From Candidatus Taylorbacteria bacterium RIFCSPLOWO2_01_FULL_50_130 (GTDB lineage: Bacteria; Patescibacteriota; Minisyncoccia; Phycocordibacterales; UBA10002): DNA of 7,487 bases. The translations under genes and the position numbers were made by a program. The notes under the pieces are model-generated. The model was not told where the DNA came from, did not search any database, and was given only the letters and a program-made list of their open reading frames with translations. Positions 1-5,021 of the stretch are shown here, piece after piece. The stretch spans positions 1 to 7,487 of the forward strand of contig MHSB01000037.1 of assembly GCA_001821155.1 (NCBI GenBank), written 5' to 3'. Each line of letters starts with the position of its first letter. Position 1 is the stretch's first letter.

Positions 1-199
1 TGTCTAAATTCTCCCTATCTAATAAGGGGAGCATCCGCCGCGGCGGAGAGGGGTGTCATAAAGGGAACACTGCCGTCTCCCGCCCACGCAGATGCTTCGG
101 TGGGCAGGTCTGCAGGAAGGATCTCAAAATCCTCCATCTTTCAAGCATTCCCTAAAAAGAAAACAGCCCCCTTAATGAGGGCTGGGAACAATGAGCATT
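1..199. repeat. Intergenic repeat-rich region
   Basis: No gene is supported here. Positions 8-58 hold a palindromic unit: CTCCC (11-15) can pair with GGGAG (27-31), a perfect 14-bp palindrome TCCGCCGCGGCGGA follows at 34-47, then AGAGGGGTGTCA. Its order (AATTC, pyrimidine tract, AATAAGGGG, variable middle, GGGG, TGTC) matches elements found in the opposite orientation inside murC (1941-1989) and murD (5633-5687). A second hairpin has arms GCCCAC (82-87) and GTGGGC (100-105). The stretch from 154 onward is the terminator of the neighbouring gene. Confidence 0.6.
154..184 (-). terminator. Intrinsic terminator after the 125-aa gene
   Basis: On the minus strand CAGCCC (184-179) pairs with GGGCTG (169-164) around a 9-nt loop, and a T-rich tract TTTTCTTTTT (163-154) follows directly. 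It lies 15 bp past the TAA of the 125-aa gene. It would end transcripts of that gene and possibly of the rsmI unit upstream. Confidence 0.8.
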
Positions 200-577
200 T
201 TATTGAGAGCGGTGAAAAGTGGTAGCGGCAATCAACTGTCTCACTTTGTTTTGTAATCGCTGCAACTCTTCTTCCATCTCTCGAAGTTCGTCAATTAGAT
301 GGCCGGCAAACTCACTCGCAGGGCTTTGTGTAGACAACTGTGTGATTACTTGAAGAGCATACTCCTTTCTTCCAACAAGGTGCACCATTTTGTCGGCGCG
401 ATTGCTAAACTCCCAACGATAGAGAGTTGAACGATTCAGCTTCTCAAAGCCTTCGTGCGTACGAAGGGTTGCGACTACATCATTGTAACTCATTCTCCTT
501 TCAGCCCTGACTTTCTCAAATCGCTGACCCCACTCAGTCAAAGTAGCTTCCCAATTTTCTTTGGGTCTTCGGCCCAT
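200..577 (-). CDS. Small putative DNA-binding protein with C-terminal coiled coil
   Basis: A 125-aa protein that I do not recognise as a named family. Residues about 28-58 (MSYNDVVATLRT, then NRSTLYRWEF) have the spacing and pattern of a helix-turn-helix, with NRSTLYRWE as candidate recognition helix. Residues about 94-117 (from LIDELREMEEE) form a charged heptad-like helix suited to dimerisation. The N-terminus is basic, and there is no signal peptide or membrane segment. The ATG at 577 is supported by an AGAAAGGA ribosome-binding site (590-583) 5 nt upstream, the clearest one in the window. It has its own promoter and a terminator, so it is probably monocistronic. A regulator role is inference from the HTH-like segment only. 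Confidence 0.7.
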   Translation of the reverse strand: MGRRPKENWEATLTEWGQRFEKVRAERRMSYNDVVATLRTHEGFEKLNRSTLYRWEFSNRADKMVHLVGRKEYALQVITQLSTQSPASEFAGHLIDELREMEEELQRLQNKVRQLIAATTFHRSQ

Positions 578-624
578 ATAAATCCTTTCTGTTGGTGTGT
601 TGATGCTAGTGTTTAACTATGCTA

Positions 625-653
625 TTTCTATCTGTAATCACATTTTTTGTCAA
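625..653 (-). promoter_or_regulatory. Promoter of the 125-aa gene
   Basis: Consensus -35 TTGACA (653-648), 17-bp spacer and a weaker -10 TAGAAA (630-625). The predicted start is near 618, giving a leader of about 40 nt that contains the Shine-Dalgarno sequence at 590-583. Confidence 0.55.
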
Positions 654-712
654 CAATTTCTTCTTCCGGCTACAGATCTATTCTCAAATTCTCAAGAATT
701 CAAGAATGAATT

Positions 713-1516
713 TTATACTTTTACGTCCGCACTAGTCCGCGCGCAGTCATCGCTGTCAGCGATGAAAACAACAAACTCCCCTCTCACCTTCTCCGGATTA
801 TTTTTGAAAAATTCCAAAAGCTCCGCGGCGGTGCCGCTTTTTACTTCTTCGTGAATTTTGGTGAGCTCGCGGCAAACCACAATCTTCTTCAGCAAAGGTT
901 CAACCTCCCCGTCCGAGGGGGAGGTTGAACCTTTCAGAAACTTCTCCAAAGACTGGAGCGTCTTCAAAATCCGGTGTGGGGATTCGTAAAAGACTACGGT
1001 CCGCTTTGACGCGGCAATTTCCTTAAAGAGTGTTTCCCGCCCCTTTTTGTGCGGCAAAAATCCTAGGAACACAAAATCGTGCGCCGGCACGCCGGCAACC
1101 GAAAGCGCCGCTGTAAGCGCGCTTGGCCCCGGCACCGCTGCGATAGTTGGTAAGTTTTGAAGTTTCGCTCGCTGTAAGTCGGCAAGGTTAGCCGAACAAC
1201 TTCCAAACTTCTCAACTATTGAACGTACCAACGCAGCTCCGGGGTCTGAAACCCCCGGCGTTCCCGCATCGGAAACAAGCACGATGTTTTTCCCCTCTTC
1301 AAGCCACCCGACGACTTTTTCTGCGCTCACTCCGCTTTGCTTCTCGTTGTAGGTTGCTAGTTGTTTGTGAGCGATTCCATAGTGTCCCAAGAGCCGCTTC
1401 ATCACCCGCGTATCCTCGCACAAAATCACATCCGCTTCTTTAAGCACCCGTAGCGCACGAAGCGTCACGTCTTCTAAATTCCCTATCGGCGTCCCCACTA
1501 TATACAACGTAGACAT
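713..1516 (-). CDS. rsmI: 16S rRNA (cytidine(1402)-2'-O)-methyltransferase RsmI
   Basis: RsmI uses S-adenosylmethionine to 2'-O-methylate C1402 of 16S rRNA in the decoding centre. The 267-aa product shows the tetrapyrrole-methylase fold landmarks of the family: LYIVGTPIGNLEDVTLRAL (4-22), CEDTR (33-37), VSDAGTPGVSDPG (81-93), VPGPSALTAALSVAG (128-142), FLGFLPHKKGR (150-160) and FYESPHRI (176-183). It starts at ATG 1516, 67 bp after the murC stop. Two segments look added relative to the family norm: residues about 103-124 between the SDPG and PGPSAL motifs (roughly 19 extra residues), and about 197-207. Both coincide with DNA palindromes (1141-1221 and 894-934) that keep the frame open. All core motifs are intact, so the enzyme is probably active. 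Confidence 0.95.
   Translation of the reverse strand: MSTLYIVGTPIGNLEDVTLRALRVLKEADVILCEDTRVMKRLLGHYGIAHKQLATYNEKQSGVSAEKVVGWLEEGKNIVLVSDAGTPGVSDPGAALVRSIVEKFGSCSANLADLQRAKLQNLPTIAAVPGPSALTAALSVAGVPAHDFVFLGFLPHKKGRETLFKEIAASKRTVVFYESPHRILKTLQSLEKFLKGSTSPSDGEVEPLLKKIVVCRELTKIHEEVKSGTAAELLEFFKNNPEKVRGEFVVFIADSDDCARTSADVKV
894..934. repeat. Perfect palindrome inside rsmI
   Basis: Arms AAAGGTTCAACCTCCCC (894-910) and its exact reverse complement (918-934) flank a 7-nt loop. The segment is read through in frame as part of rsmI, giving residues GSTSPSDGEVEP in a surface-like linker before KKIVVCREL. Perfect 17-bp arms in coding DNA are not expected by chance, so this looks like an inserted palindromic element. 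Confidence 0.85.
1141..1221. repeat. Long imperfect palindromic element inside rsmI
   Basis: Arms at 1141-1164 and 1198-1221 match at 20 of 24 positions when one is reverse complemented. A nested hairpin, TCGGC (1179-1183) against GCCGA (1191-1195), sits inside. The 81-bp span encodes the extra stretch (FGSCSANLADLQRAKLQNLP) that separates two conserved RsmI motifs, and the frame is maintained. Confidence 0.75.
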
Positions 1517-1538
1517 GAACTTATCTCATCACAATTAC

Positions 1539-1566
1539 AACATACTTACAAACTTGAGAATGTCAG
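1539..1566 (-). promoter_or_regulatory. Possible promoter of rsmI
   Basis: -35-like CTGACA (1566-1561), 16-bp spacer and -10-like TATGTT (1544-1539) lie in the 67-bp gap between murC and rsmI. The -10 is weak (4 of 6), and rsmI may simply be cotranscribed with murC, since I see no terminator in the gap. Confidence 0.35.
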
Positions 1567-1583
1567 GATGTTATTTATGTGTC

Positions 1584-3026
1584 TTAGTTATTCTTGACGA
1601 GTATATCCGCAACCTTATTCGTCTCTCCTGCGCCGAGCGTGATGATGATATCACCGCGTGAGGAGAATTTTAAAGCGAGCTTTGCGGCTTCGGCGAGCGT
1701 GGCCGCCATGTGCGCGTCACCGCCACTCTTTCTAACTCCGTCCGCGAGCATTTGCGAACTAATGTCTCCCGGGTCTTCCTCGCGAGCTGGGTAAATGGGA
1801 AGCACTATCACGCTGTTTGCTTCCTTGAGAACCGTGATAAATCCGTGAAGATGTTGTTTGGTGCGCGAGTAGAGGTGCGGCTGGAACACGACGACGATTT
1901 TGGGCGACAACCCCCCCGAGGCGCCACCTTTGCGGGAAGAGACAACCCCCCCTTCGGGGACGACGGCTCCCCCTTTATTAAGGGGGAATAGTTCGCGCGC
2001 GCCCTGGAGTATCGCTTCGATCTCGGTCGGATGATGTCCATAGTCGTCATACACCAATGCGCCGTTATTCGCCCTGCCGCGAAATTCAAACCGCCGTGCC
2101 GCGCCGGAAAATCCCGCGAGGGATTTTCCGGCACTCGCCAAACCAACACCAAGTAACTCGGCCACCGCGAGCGCCGCGGCGGCGTCTTTTTTGTTGTGAA
2201 CGCCGGGCACGAGAAGTTTGGGAACTTTCGTCAAGAACTTTCCAAAATCAATTACCCTCCCCTTCCCCGTCGAAGCGACGCGCTTTGCCCGCGTATCCGA
2301 AAAATCGCAAATTACCGCGCCGTCTTCCGGAACTTTCGCCGCGAGCTCGCGAAAACCGCTTTCTATGTCATCTAAATCGTTGTAGTAATCAAGATGGTCG
2401 GCGTCAATGTTCGTTATCACCAAAATCTTCGGCGACAAATGCAAAAACGACCGTCGGTACTCGCACGCCTCCGCCACTAAATATCTTCCTTCCCCCGCAA
2501 TAAAATTTGTTCGGCCTTTCCCCCGATACAACAAGGTCCGACCTTGTTGTACAAGGTCGGACCTTGTAAGAAAACTACCTATCACAACGGTCGGGTCAAG
2601 CCCGGCCTCAATCATAATTTTAGCAATCATCGCCGTCGTGGTGGTCTTGCCATGCGTGCCGGAAACGGCAATCGTAAATTTGCCGCGCGCAATCTCTCCG
2701 AGCGCCTCGGGGTAACTCATCATATGAATCCCCCGCCGCTTGGCCTCGGCAAACTCCGGATTATCTGGCGTTACCGCAATCGTGTAAATTACCAAATCGC
2801 ACTCTGCCGGCACATTCCTCGCCTTTTGGCCAATAAAAACCCGCGCGCCAAGTTTCCGAAGCTCCTCCGTCACATCACTCTCCGCCTCATCCGACCCTCT
2901 GACTTCTACAAGAGAGAACTTGTTTTGAGCTTGTCGAAGGAACATCCGCGCGATAGCGGAAATCCCAATCCCGCCAATCCCTATAAAATGTATAGAGCTA
3001 ATTTTTTTGAAATTTAACATTTCCAT
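1584..3026 (-). CDS. murC: UDP-N-acetylmuramate--L-alanine ligase MurC
   Basis: MurC adds L-alanine to UDP-MurNAc using ATP, the first amino-acid addition of peptidoglycan precursor synthesis in the cytoplasm. The 480-aa protein has the N-terminal Rossmann motif HFIGIGGIGISAIARMFL (13-30), the ATP-binding loop GTHGKTTT (123-130), ITNIDADHLDYY (204-215), the RRFEFRG region (311-317), YDDYGHHPTEI (326-336), FQPHLYSRT (381-389) and a C-terminal GAGE (466-469). It starts 6 nt after the kinase gene. ATG codons at 3026 and 3020 are both possible, and neither has a strong Shine-Dalgarno. Several repeat-derived inserts (about residues 31-42, 155-167 and 346-374) lengthen loops without breaking motifs. 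Two truncated copies of its 5' end lie upstream (4333-4413 and 4904-5008), so this is the only complete copy. Confidence 0.96.
   Translation of the reverse strand: MEMLNFKKISSIHFIGIGGIGISAIARMFLRQAQNKFSLVEVRGSDEAESDVTEELRKLGARVFIGQKARNVPAECDLVIYTIAVTPDNPEFAEAKRRGIHMMSYPEALGEIARGKFTIAVSGTHGKTTTTAMIAKIMIEAGLDPTVVIGSFLTRSDLVQQGRTLLYRGKGRTNFIAGEGRYLVAEACEYRRSFLHLSPKILVITNIDADHLDYYNDLDDIESGFRELAAKVPEDGAVICDFSDTRAKRVASTGKGRVIDFGKFLTKVPKLLVPGVHNKKDAAAALAVAELLGVGLASAGKSLAGFSGAARRFEFRGRANNGALVYDDYGHHPTEIEAILQGARELFPLNKGGAVVPEGGVVSSRKGGASGGLSPKIVVVFQPHLYSRTKQHLHGFITVLKEANSVIVLPIYPAREEDPGDISSQMLADGVRKSGGDAHMAATLAEAAKLALKFSSRGDIIITLGAGETNKVADILVKNN
1906..1989. repeat. G/C-tract palindromic repeat inside murC
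   Basis: CCCCCTT (1969-1975) and AAGGGGG (1980-1986) form a 7-bp hairpin. GACAACCCCCCC occurs twice as a direct repeat (1906-1917 and 1941-1952). The span is translated as a glycine-rich insert of about 29 residues (from PLNKGGAVV to SGGLSPK) before the conserved FQPHLYSRT motif, where MurC proteins normally have only a few residues. The 1941-1989 part has the same layout as elements at 8-58 and in murD (5633-5687). Confidence 0.8.
2103..2132. repeat. Perfect 13-bp palindrome inside murC
   Basis: GCCGGAAAATCCC (2103-2115) and its exact reverse complement (2120-2132) flank a GCGA loop. It encodes residues AGKSLAGFSG just before RRFEFRG. Unlike the other palindromes, the protein does not look longer than usual here, so it may replace rather than add sequence. 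Confidence 0.75.
2531..2567. repeat. Double palindrome inside murC
   Basis: ACAAGGTCCGACCTTGT (2531-2547) and its exact reverse complement (2551-2567) flank TGT. Each 17-bp arm is itself an 8+1+8 palindrome, so the 37-bp unit can fold as one long or two short hairpins. It is translated in frame as RSDLVQQGRTLLY-like residues (about 155-167), an extra loop between GSF and the GEGRYLVAEACEY segment of MurC. Confidence 0.85.
2903..2939. repeat. Palindromic insert at the murC breakpoint codon
   Basis: CTTCTACAAG (2903-2912) and CTTGTCGAAG (2930-2939) are inverted repeats matching at 9 of 10 positions. The 37-bp unit encodes RQAQNKFSLVE immediately after SAIARMFL. MurC proteins normally run almost directly from this helix into the GSD loop, so about 11 residues appear inserted. 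The position is the same one at which the two truncated murC copies stop. Confidence 0.75.
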
Positions 3027-3032
3027 AATTTG

Positions 3033-3524
3033 CTAACTTAAATTAAGTCGAGCGGCCAAATCTTCGAGACTTAAATTGGTATTGTCAATTTTCTCATCAT
3101 AACCTTGCAAGACTTCTTGTGACTTATGGAGCAAAGCTATTTCATCTTCAGTAATGCAGGGCAAGCGCATTTTGTTTCTTTTCTGTATTTCTTCAAAAGT
3201 TGGTAGAAGTAAAACAATTTTTAAATCAAACTTAGCGAGTTCCTTTTTATATAGTTGGAGTGTCTCCTGAGATAACACATCCAGTATAACGACATCTGAA
3301 TTATTCTGAACAAAGTTGCTCGCCAAAAGACAGGCGTTTTTTACCCCTAAAATCTGCTGCCTTCTCCCTTCCTCACCATCCCAAGGCGCCCTGTGAGGTT
3401 GCAAAAGCATCCAGCGCACCGTATCAACGTCGATAACTGCACAAACCTCTCGCTTCTTAGCAAGAATTTGTGCGACTGAACTTTTTCCCGCTCCTGCTGG
3501 ACCAGTTAGTATTAAAATTTTCAT
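3033..3524 (-). CDS. Small P-loop kinase/ATPase
   Basis: A 163-aa protein with a Walker A loop GPAGAGKSS (8-16) straight after an N-terminal beta strand, a kinase-like IDVDTVRW segment (31-38), a hydrophobic strand VVILDVL (78-84) as candidate Walker B, and IVLLLPTFEEIQKRN (103-117) like the lid region of nucleoside or shikimate kinase-type NTPases. It looks like a small-molecule kinase of the AAA_33/zeta/shikimate-kinase-like group; the substrate is unknown. It starts at ATG 3524 and ends 6 nt before murC, so the two are probably cotranscribed. A -10-like TATAAA lies at 3540-3535, only 10 nt before the ATG, with no good -35, its upstream half falling in the end of the MITE. It belongs to the accessory island, not to the normal murD-murC junction. 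A zeta-like toxin role cannot be excluded but is not shown. Confidence 0.8.
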   Translation of the reverse strand: MKILILTGPAGAGKSSVAQILAKKREVCAVIDVDTVRWMLLQPHRAPWDGEEGRRQQILGVKNACLLASNFVQNNSDVVILDVLSQETLQLYKKELAKFDLKIVLLLPTFEEIQKRNKMRLPCITEDEIALLHKSQEVLQGYDEKIDNTNLSLEDLAARLNLS

Positions 3525-3551
3525 ACACTTTAACTTTATAAGCTTTCAACT

Positions 3552-3718
3552 TAGGACTTACGCAATCGGTGTCATTCCCGTGAAGCTTGTCCTCGCGAAG
3601 GCGGGGAACGGGAATCCAGGGCGTTAAAAAACGGCCAAATACTAGATTCCCGCCGTAGCTTGCCCTCGACCTGATCGGGGACGGGAATGACAGAAAAGGA
3701 AGAAATGCGTAAGTCCTA
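3552..3718. mobile_element. MITE-like element with 13-bp terminal inverted repeats
   Basis: Perfect terminal inverted repeats TAGGACTTACGCA (3552-3564) and TGCGTAAGTCCTA (3706-3718) bound 167 bp with no credible gene. A second perfect inverted pair, GTCATTCCCGT (3571-3581) and ACGGGAATGAC (3681-3691), and further hairpins are nested inside. The flanks CAACT (3547-3551) and CAATT (3719-3723) match at 4 of 5 positions and could be a decayed target duplication. It interrupts the murD 3' remnant at 3719. It is non-autonomous, with no transposase in the window. Confidence 0.75.
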
Positions 3719-3766
3719 CAATTATTTTCACAAACTGCGCTCCCCTATCAGACTCGTTCTTGAACC
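3719..3766 (-). pseudogene. Remnant of murD 3' end (copy C)
   Basis: Read on the minus strand this gives FKNESDRGAQFVKII, matching the MurD C-terminus FKNEYDRGTQFVRLI encoded at 5468-5529. Hand alignment of 3730-3766 with 5493-5529 gives 33 of 37 identical bases. It begins at the last base-pairs of the yafQ stop and is cut by the MITE-like element, so it is only about 15 codons long and has no start. Confidence 0.8.
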
Positions 3767-4020
3767 TATTTATACAACTCGCTATGCGTCCCGACGGCAA
3801 GTAAATAAAACCCGCCTGGCACCCGTTTATAGATAATACGGATATCGCCAGTAACATTGATGCTGCGGTATCCCTCGTATTCGCCAGAAAGTTTATGATT
3901 GTTCAGAGCGGGGTCAAATTCGCTCTGCTCTAACAGTGCAAGCCGCGCAAATCCTGTCGCTTGAATCTTTTTCTGGCATCGCCGAAAATGTCGGCGAAAA
4001 CGCGCGGAGGGGAAAAACAT
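3766..4020 (-). CDS. YafQ/RelE-type toxin (mRNA interferase)
   Basis: An 84-aa protein of the RelE/ParE superfamily, closest by eye to YafQ-like toxins, which cleave mRNA on the ribosome and are neutralised by an upstream RelB/DinJ antitoxin. Visible hallmarks are the basic N-terminal helix (FRRHFRRCQKK), FDPALNNHKLSGEYEGYRSI (35-54), DIRIIYK (59-65) and the C-terminal GTHSELY (77-83). H42 and H79 are candidate counterparts of YafQ catalytic histidines. The ATG at 4020 is 2 nt after the TGA of the antitoxin, so the genes are translationally coupled. The stop overlaps the start of the murD remnant, meaning the module ends exactly at that junction. Confidence 0.88.
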   Translation of the reverse strand: MFFPSARFRRHFRRCQKKIQATGFARLALLEQSEFDPALNNHKLSGEYEGYRSINVTGDIRIIYKRVPGGFYLLAVGTHSELYK

Positions 4021-4022
4021 GG

Positions 4023-4286
4023 TCAGCGCAAGTGTTCTTTCAACTCATCAAATGTAAACGGGCCAGGAACTTTGCCAGCATTCCATTCGCGTTCTGCTTC
4101 GCCGATAATTCGCTCCAAGTACTTAGTGGGCTTGTACGGCACGGAAAAAGAAATCTCTTTATCTCTTGCGAACTGGCGCAGAAAAGCGTTAATAATGGTG
4201 CCGAGTGGAAAACCAAGCTCTTCAGCGGCCTCTTGCGCTTCGCGCTTTATGGCCTTGTCGGTCTTTATGCTTAACATCGTCTTCAT
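4023..4286 (-). CDS. RelB/DinJ family antitoxin
   Basis: An 87-aa antitoxin with an N-terminal ribbon-helix-helix: strand MLSIKTD, helix KAIKREAQEAAEELG, turn and second helix LGTIINAFLRQFAR (residues about 4-41). This is followed by the toxin-wrapping tail with FTFDELKEHL. RelB dimers bind their own promoter and the partner toxin. I take ATG 4286 as the start; an upstream TTG (4295) would lie almost at the -10 box, and ATG 4277 is an alternative. There is no Shine-Dalgarno. The predicted transcription start falls 0-3 nt before the ATG, which suggests leaderless translation. The gene starts 47 bp past the break of the murC 5' copy. Confidence 0.9.
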   Translation of the reverse strand: MKTMLSIKTDKAIKREAQEAAEELGFPLGTIINAFLRQFARDKEISFSVPYKPTKYLERIIGEAEREWNAGKVPGPFTFDELKEHLR

Positions 4287-4295
4287 ATGTGCCAA

Positions 4296-4323
4296 AGTAT
4301 ATACTATGGTATAGTTCTGTCAA
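4296..4323 (-). promoter_or_regulatory. relB-yafQ promoter with palindromic operator
   Basis: -35 TTGACA (4323-4318, perfect), 16-bp spacer and -10 TATACT (4301-4296). The inverted repeat TATAC-TATG-GTATA (4300-4313) fills the spacer and touches the -10, a typical place for autorepression by the RelB ribbon-helix-helix. It lies 10 bp downstream of the murC copy breakpoint, so it belongs to the incoming module rather than to murC. Confidence 0.75.
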
Positions 4324-4332
4324 CAGCGTTAC

Positions 4333-4413
4333 TAAAAACATCCGCGCGATGGCCGATGTGCCAATCCCACCAATACCGAAAAAGTGAACTGTTTTTATTT
4401 TTGAGAAATCCAT
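4333..4413 (-). pseudogene. Truncated murC 5' end (copy 2)
   Basis: From ATG 4413 the frame reads MDFSKIKTVHFFGIGG then IGTSAIARMFL, matching residues 5-30 of intact MurC, and then loses all similarity. The frame continues through the relB promoter and stops at 4222 after 63 codons. It starts 4 nt after the hicA stop. It shares the exact 14-mer AACATCCGCGCGAT (4337-4350) with intact murC (2941-2954). Confidence 0.9.
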
Positions 4414-4417
4414 ACAG

Positions 4418-4633
4418 CTATCTTTTCTTATTCCACTCACCTCGTGAAATACCGGCCTGCCGAAGAATCTCCGAAACCAGTGCGGCGGAAATGTTCCCGG
4501 CATGCGGGTTCGGCACGCGCACTTTGAGTTCGCCTTTGCACATAAAAAGATGCCGGCCGCCGGAATACGGACCATCAAACCCTAGCTCACGGAGTCGACG
4601 GATGAGATGTCGCAGTGAAGTGCTTTTAGGCAT
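4418..4633 (-). CDS. hicA: HicA-type toxin
   Basis: A 71-aa HicA mRNA interferase with a double-stranded-RNA-binding-like fold. It shows LRHLIRRLRELGF (6-18), YSGGRHLFM with the conserved active-site histidine, VRVPNPHAGNISAALVSEIL and the terminal RQAGISRGEW. I chose ATG 4633 because the family normally starts with a short lead (MPKSTSLR) before this helix; a longer frame reaching 4765 is antisense-like padding within hicB. The start overlaps the end of hicB by 8 nt, so it is translationally coupled. No Shine-Dalgarno stands out. Confidence 0.9.
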   Translation of the reverse strand: MPKSTSLRHLIRRLRELGFDGPYSGGRHLFMCKGELKVRVPNPHAGNISAALVSEILRQAGISRGEWNKKR

Positions 4634-4871
4634 GGGCAAATGCTCTGCGCCGGTCGGTATCCAGGCGAAATCCGGCAACGCGTTCACCATTGCGAATTTT
4701 AAGCACAAGCCAGTCCTCCAAGACCTCTTTAAGTTCAGTCCGGCAAGCTTCAAGCGTTTTGGCATTAGCCCAGACGCCGTGCAATTCCTTTATCTCCCCG
4801 AAATAAGTTTTGTCGCGGAGGATTTTGTACGAAGCGTTCTTAAGCTTTGACTCTATAAACGAGGAAATCAT
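4626..4871 (-). CDS. hicB: HicB-type antitoxin
   Basis: An 81-aa HicB-family antitoxin, partner of HicA. It has the short partial-RNase-H-like domain: FIESKLKNASYKILRD, YFGEIKELHGVWANAKTLEAC and LKEVLEDWLVLKIRNGE. It lacks a long C-terminal DNA-binding domain; only about 14 residues follow the core. Here the antitoxin gene precedes the toxin. ATG 4871 lies 6 nt after a -10 box, so the mRNA would begin at or next to the AUG. The ATG also overlaps (ATGA) the stop of the 46-codon reading frame running out of murC copy 3. Confidence 0.88.
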   Translation of the reverse strand: MISSFIESKLKNASYKILRDKTYFGEIKELHGVWANAKTLEACRTELKEVLEDWLVLKIRNGERVAGFRLDTDRRRAFAHA

Positions 4872-4877
4872 GTTGCC

Positions 4878-4906
4878 ATCATAGCACACAATATGCCTCG
4901 GAGCAA
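4878..4906 (-). promoter_or_regulatory. hicBA promoter, leaderless arrangement
   Basis: -10 TATGAT (4883-4878, 5 of 6) with a 17-bp spacer from a poor -35 TTGCTC (4906-4901, 3 of 6). The -35 overlaps the last codons of the truncated murC copy. The expected start site is about 4871, the hicB ATG itself. Confidence 0.55.
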
Positions 4907-5008
4907 AAACATCGCGCCTGTCCGCCTTTGGAGGGCGATAGCCGAAGTGCCAATACCGCCGATACCAATGAAGTGAACCGTTTTTATTGTTGAGAAATCA
5001 ACATTCAT
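4904..5008 (-). pseudogene. Truncated murC 5' end (copy 3)
   Basis: From ATG 5008 the frame reads MNVDFSTIKTVHFIGIGG then IGTSAIA, an 18-bp insert (LQRRTG), then AMFL. It matches the first 27 codons of murC copy 2 with 55 of 65 identical bases by hand alignment over the uninterrupted part. After the MFL codons similarity ends and the frame stops at 4868, overlapping the hicB start. An intrinsic terminator just upstream (5022-5052) means it is unlikely to be strongly transcribed. Confidence 0.88.
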
Positions 5009-5021
5009 AAGATTAATATCA

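Noticed and set aside
597..854. Plus-strand ORF of 85 codons overlapping the rsmI 3' end
   Set aside because: It is antisense to rsmI and the upstream intergenic DNA; no ribosome-binding site or recognisable motif. The same holds for the other plus-strand ORFs, which mirror murC, hicBA, relB-yafQ and murD.
1906..1989. CRISPR-like or tandem array
   Set aside because: Only two short direct copies with 23 bp between them, inside a coding frame; no array or cas gene is present.
3642..3857. Minus-strand ORF of 71 codons across the yafQ end
   Set aside because: It is composed of out-of-frame yafQ, the murD remnant and the MITE; only its FKNESDRGAQFVKII part is meaningful, and that is annotated as murD copy C.
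3979..3997. 7-bp inverted repeat in yafQ (TCGCCGA/TCGGCGA)
   Set aside because: Short and within normal-looking toxin codons; could arise by chance in GC-rich coding sequence.
4418..4765. Longer hicA start giving a 115-aa protein
   Set aside because: The extra 44 residues lie in the alternative frame of hicB and are not HicA-like; ATG 4633 gives the usual family length and coupling.
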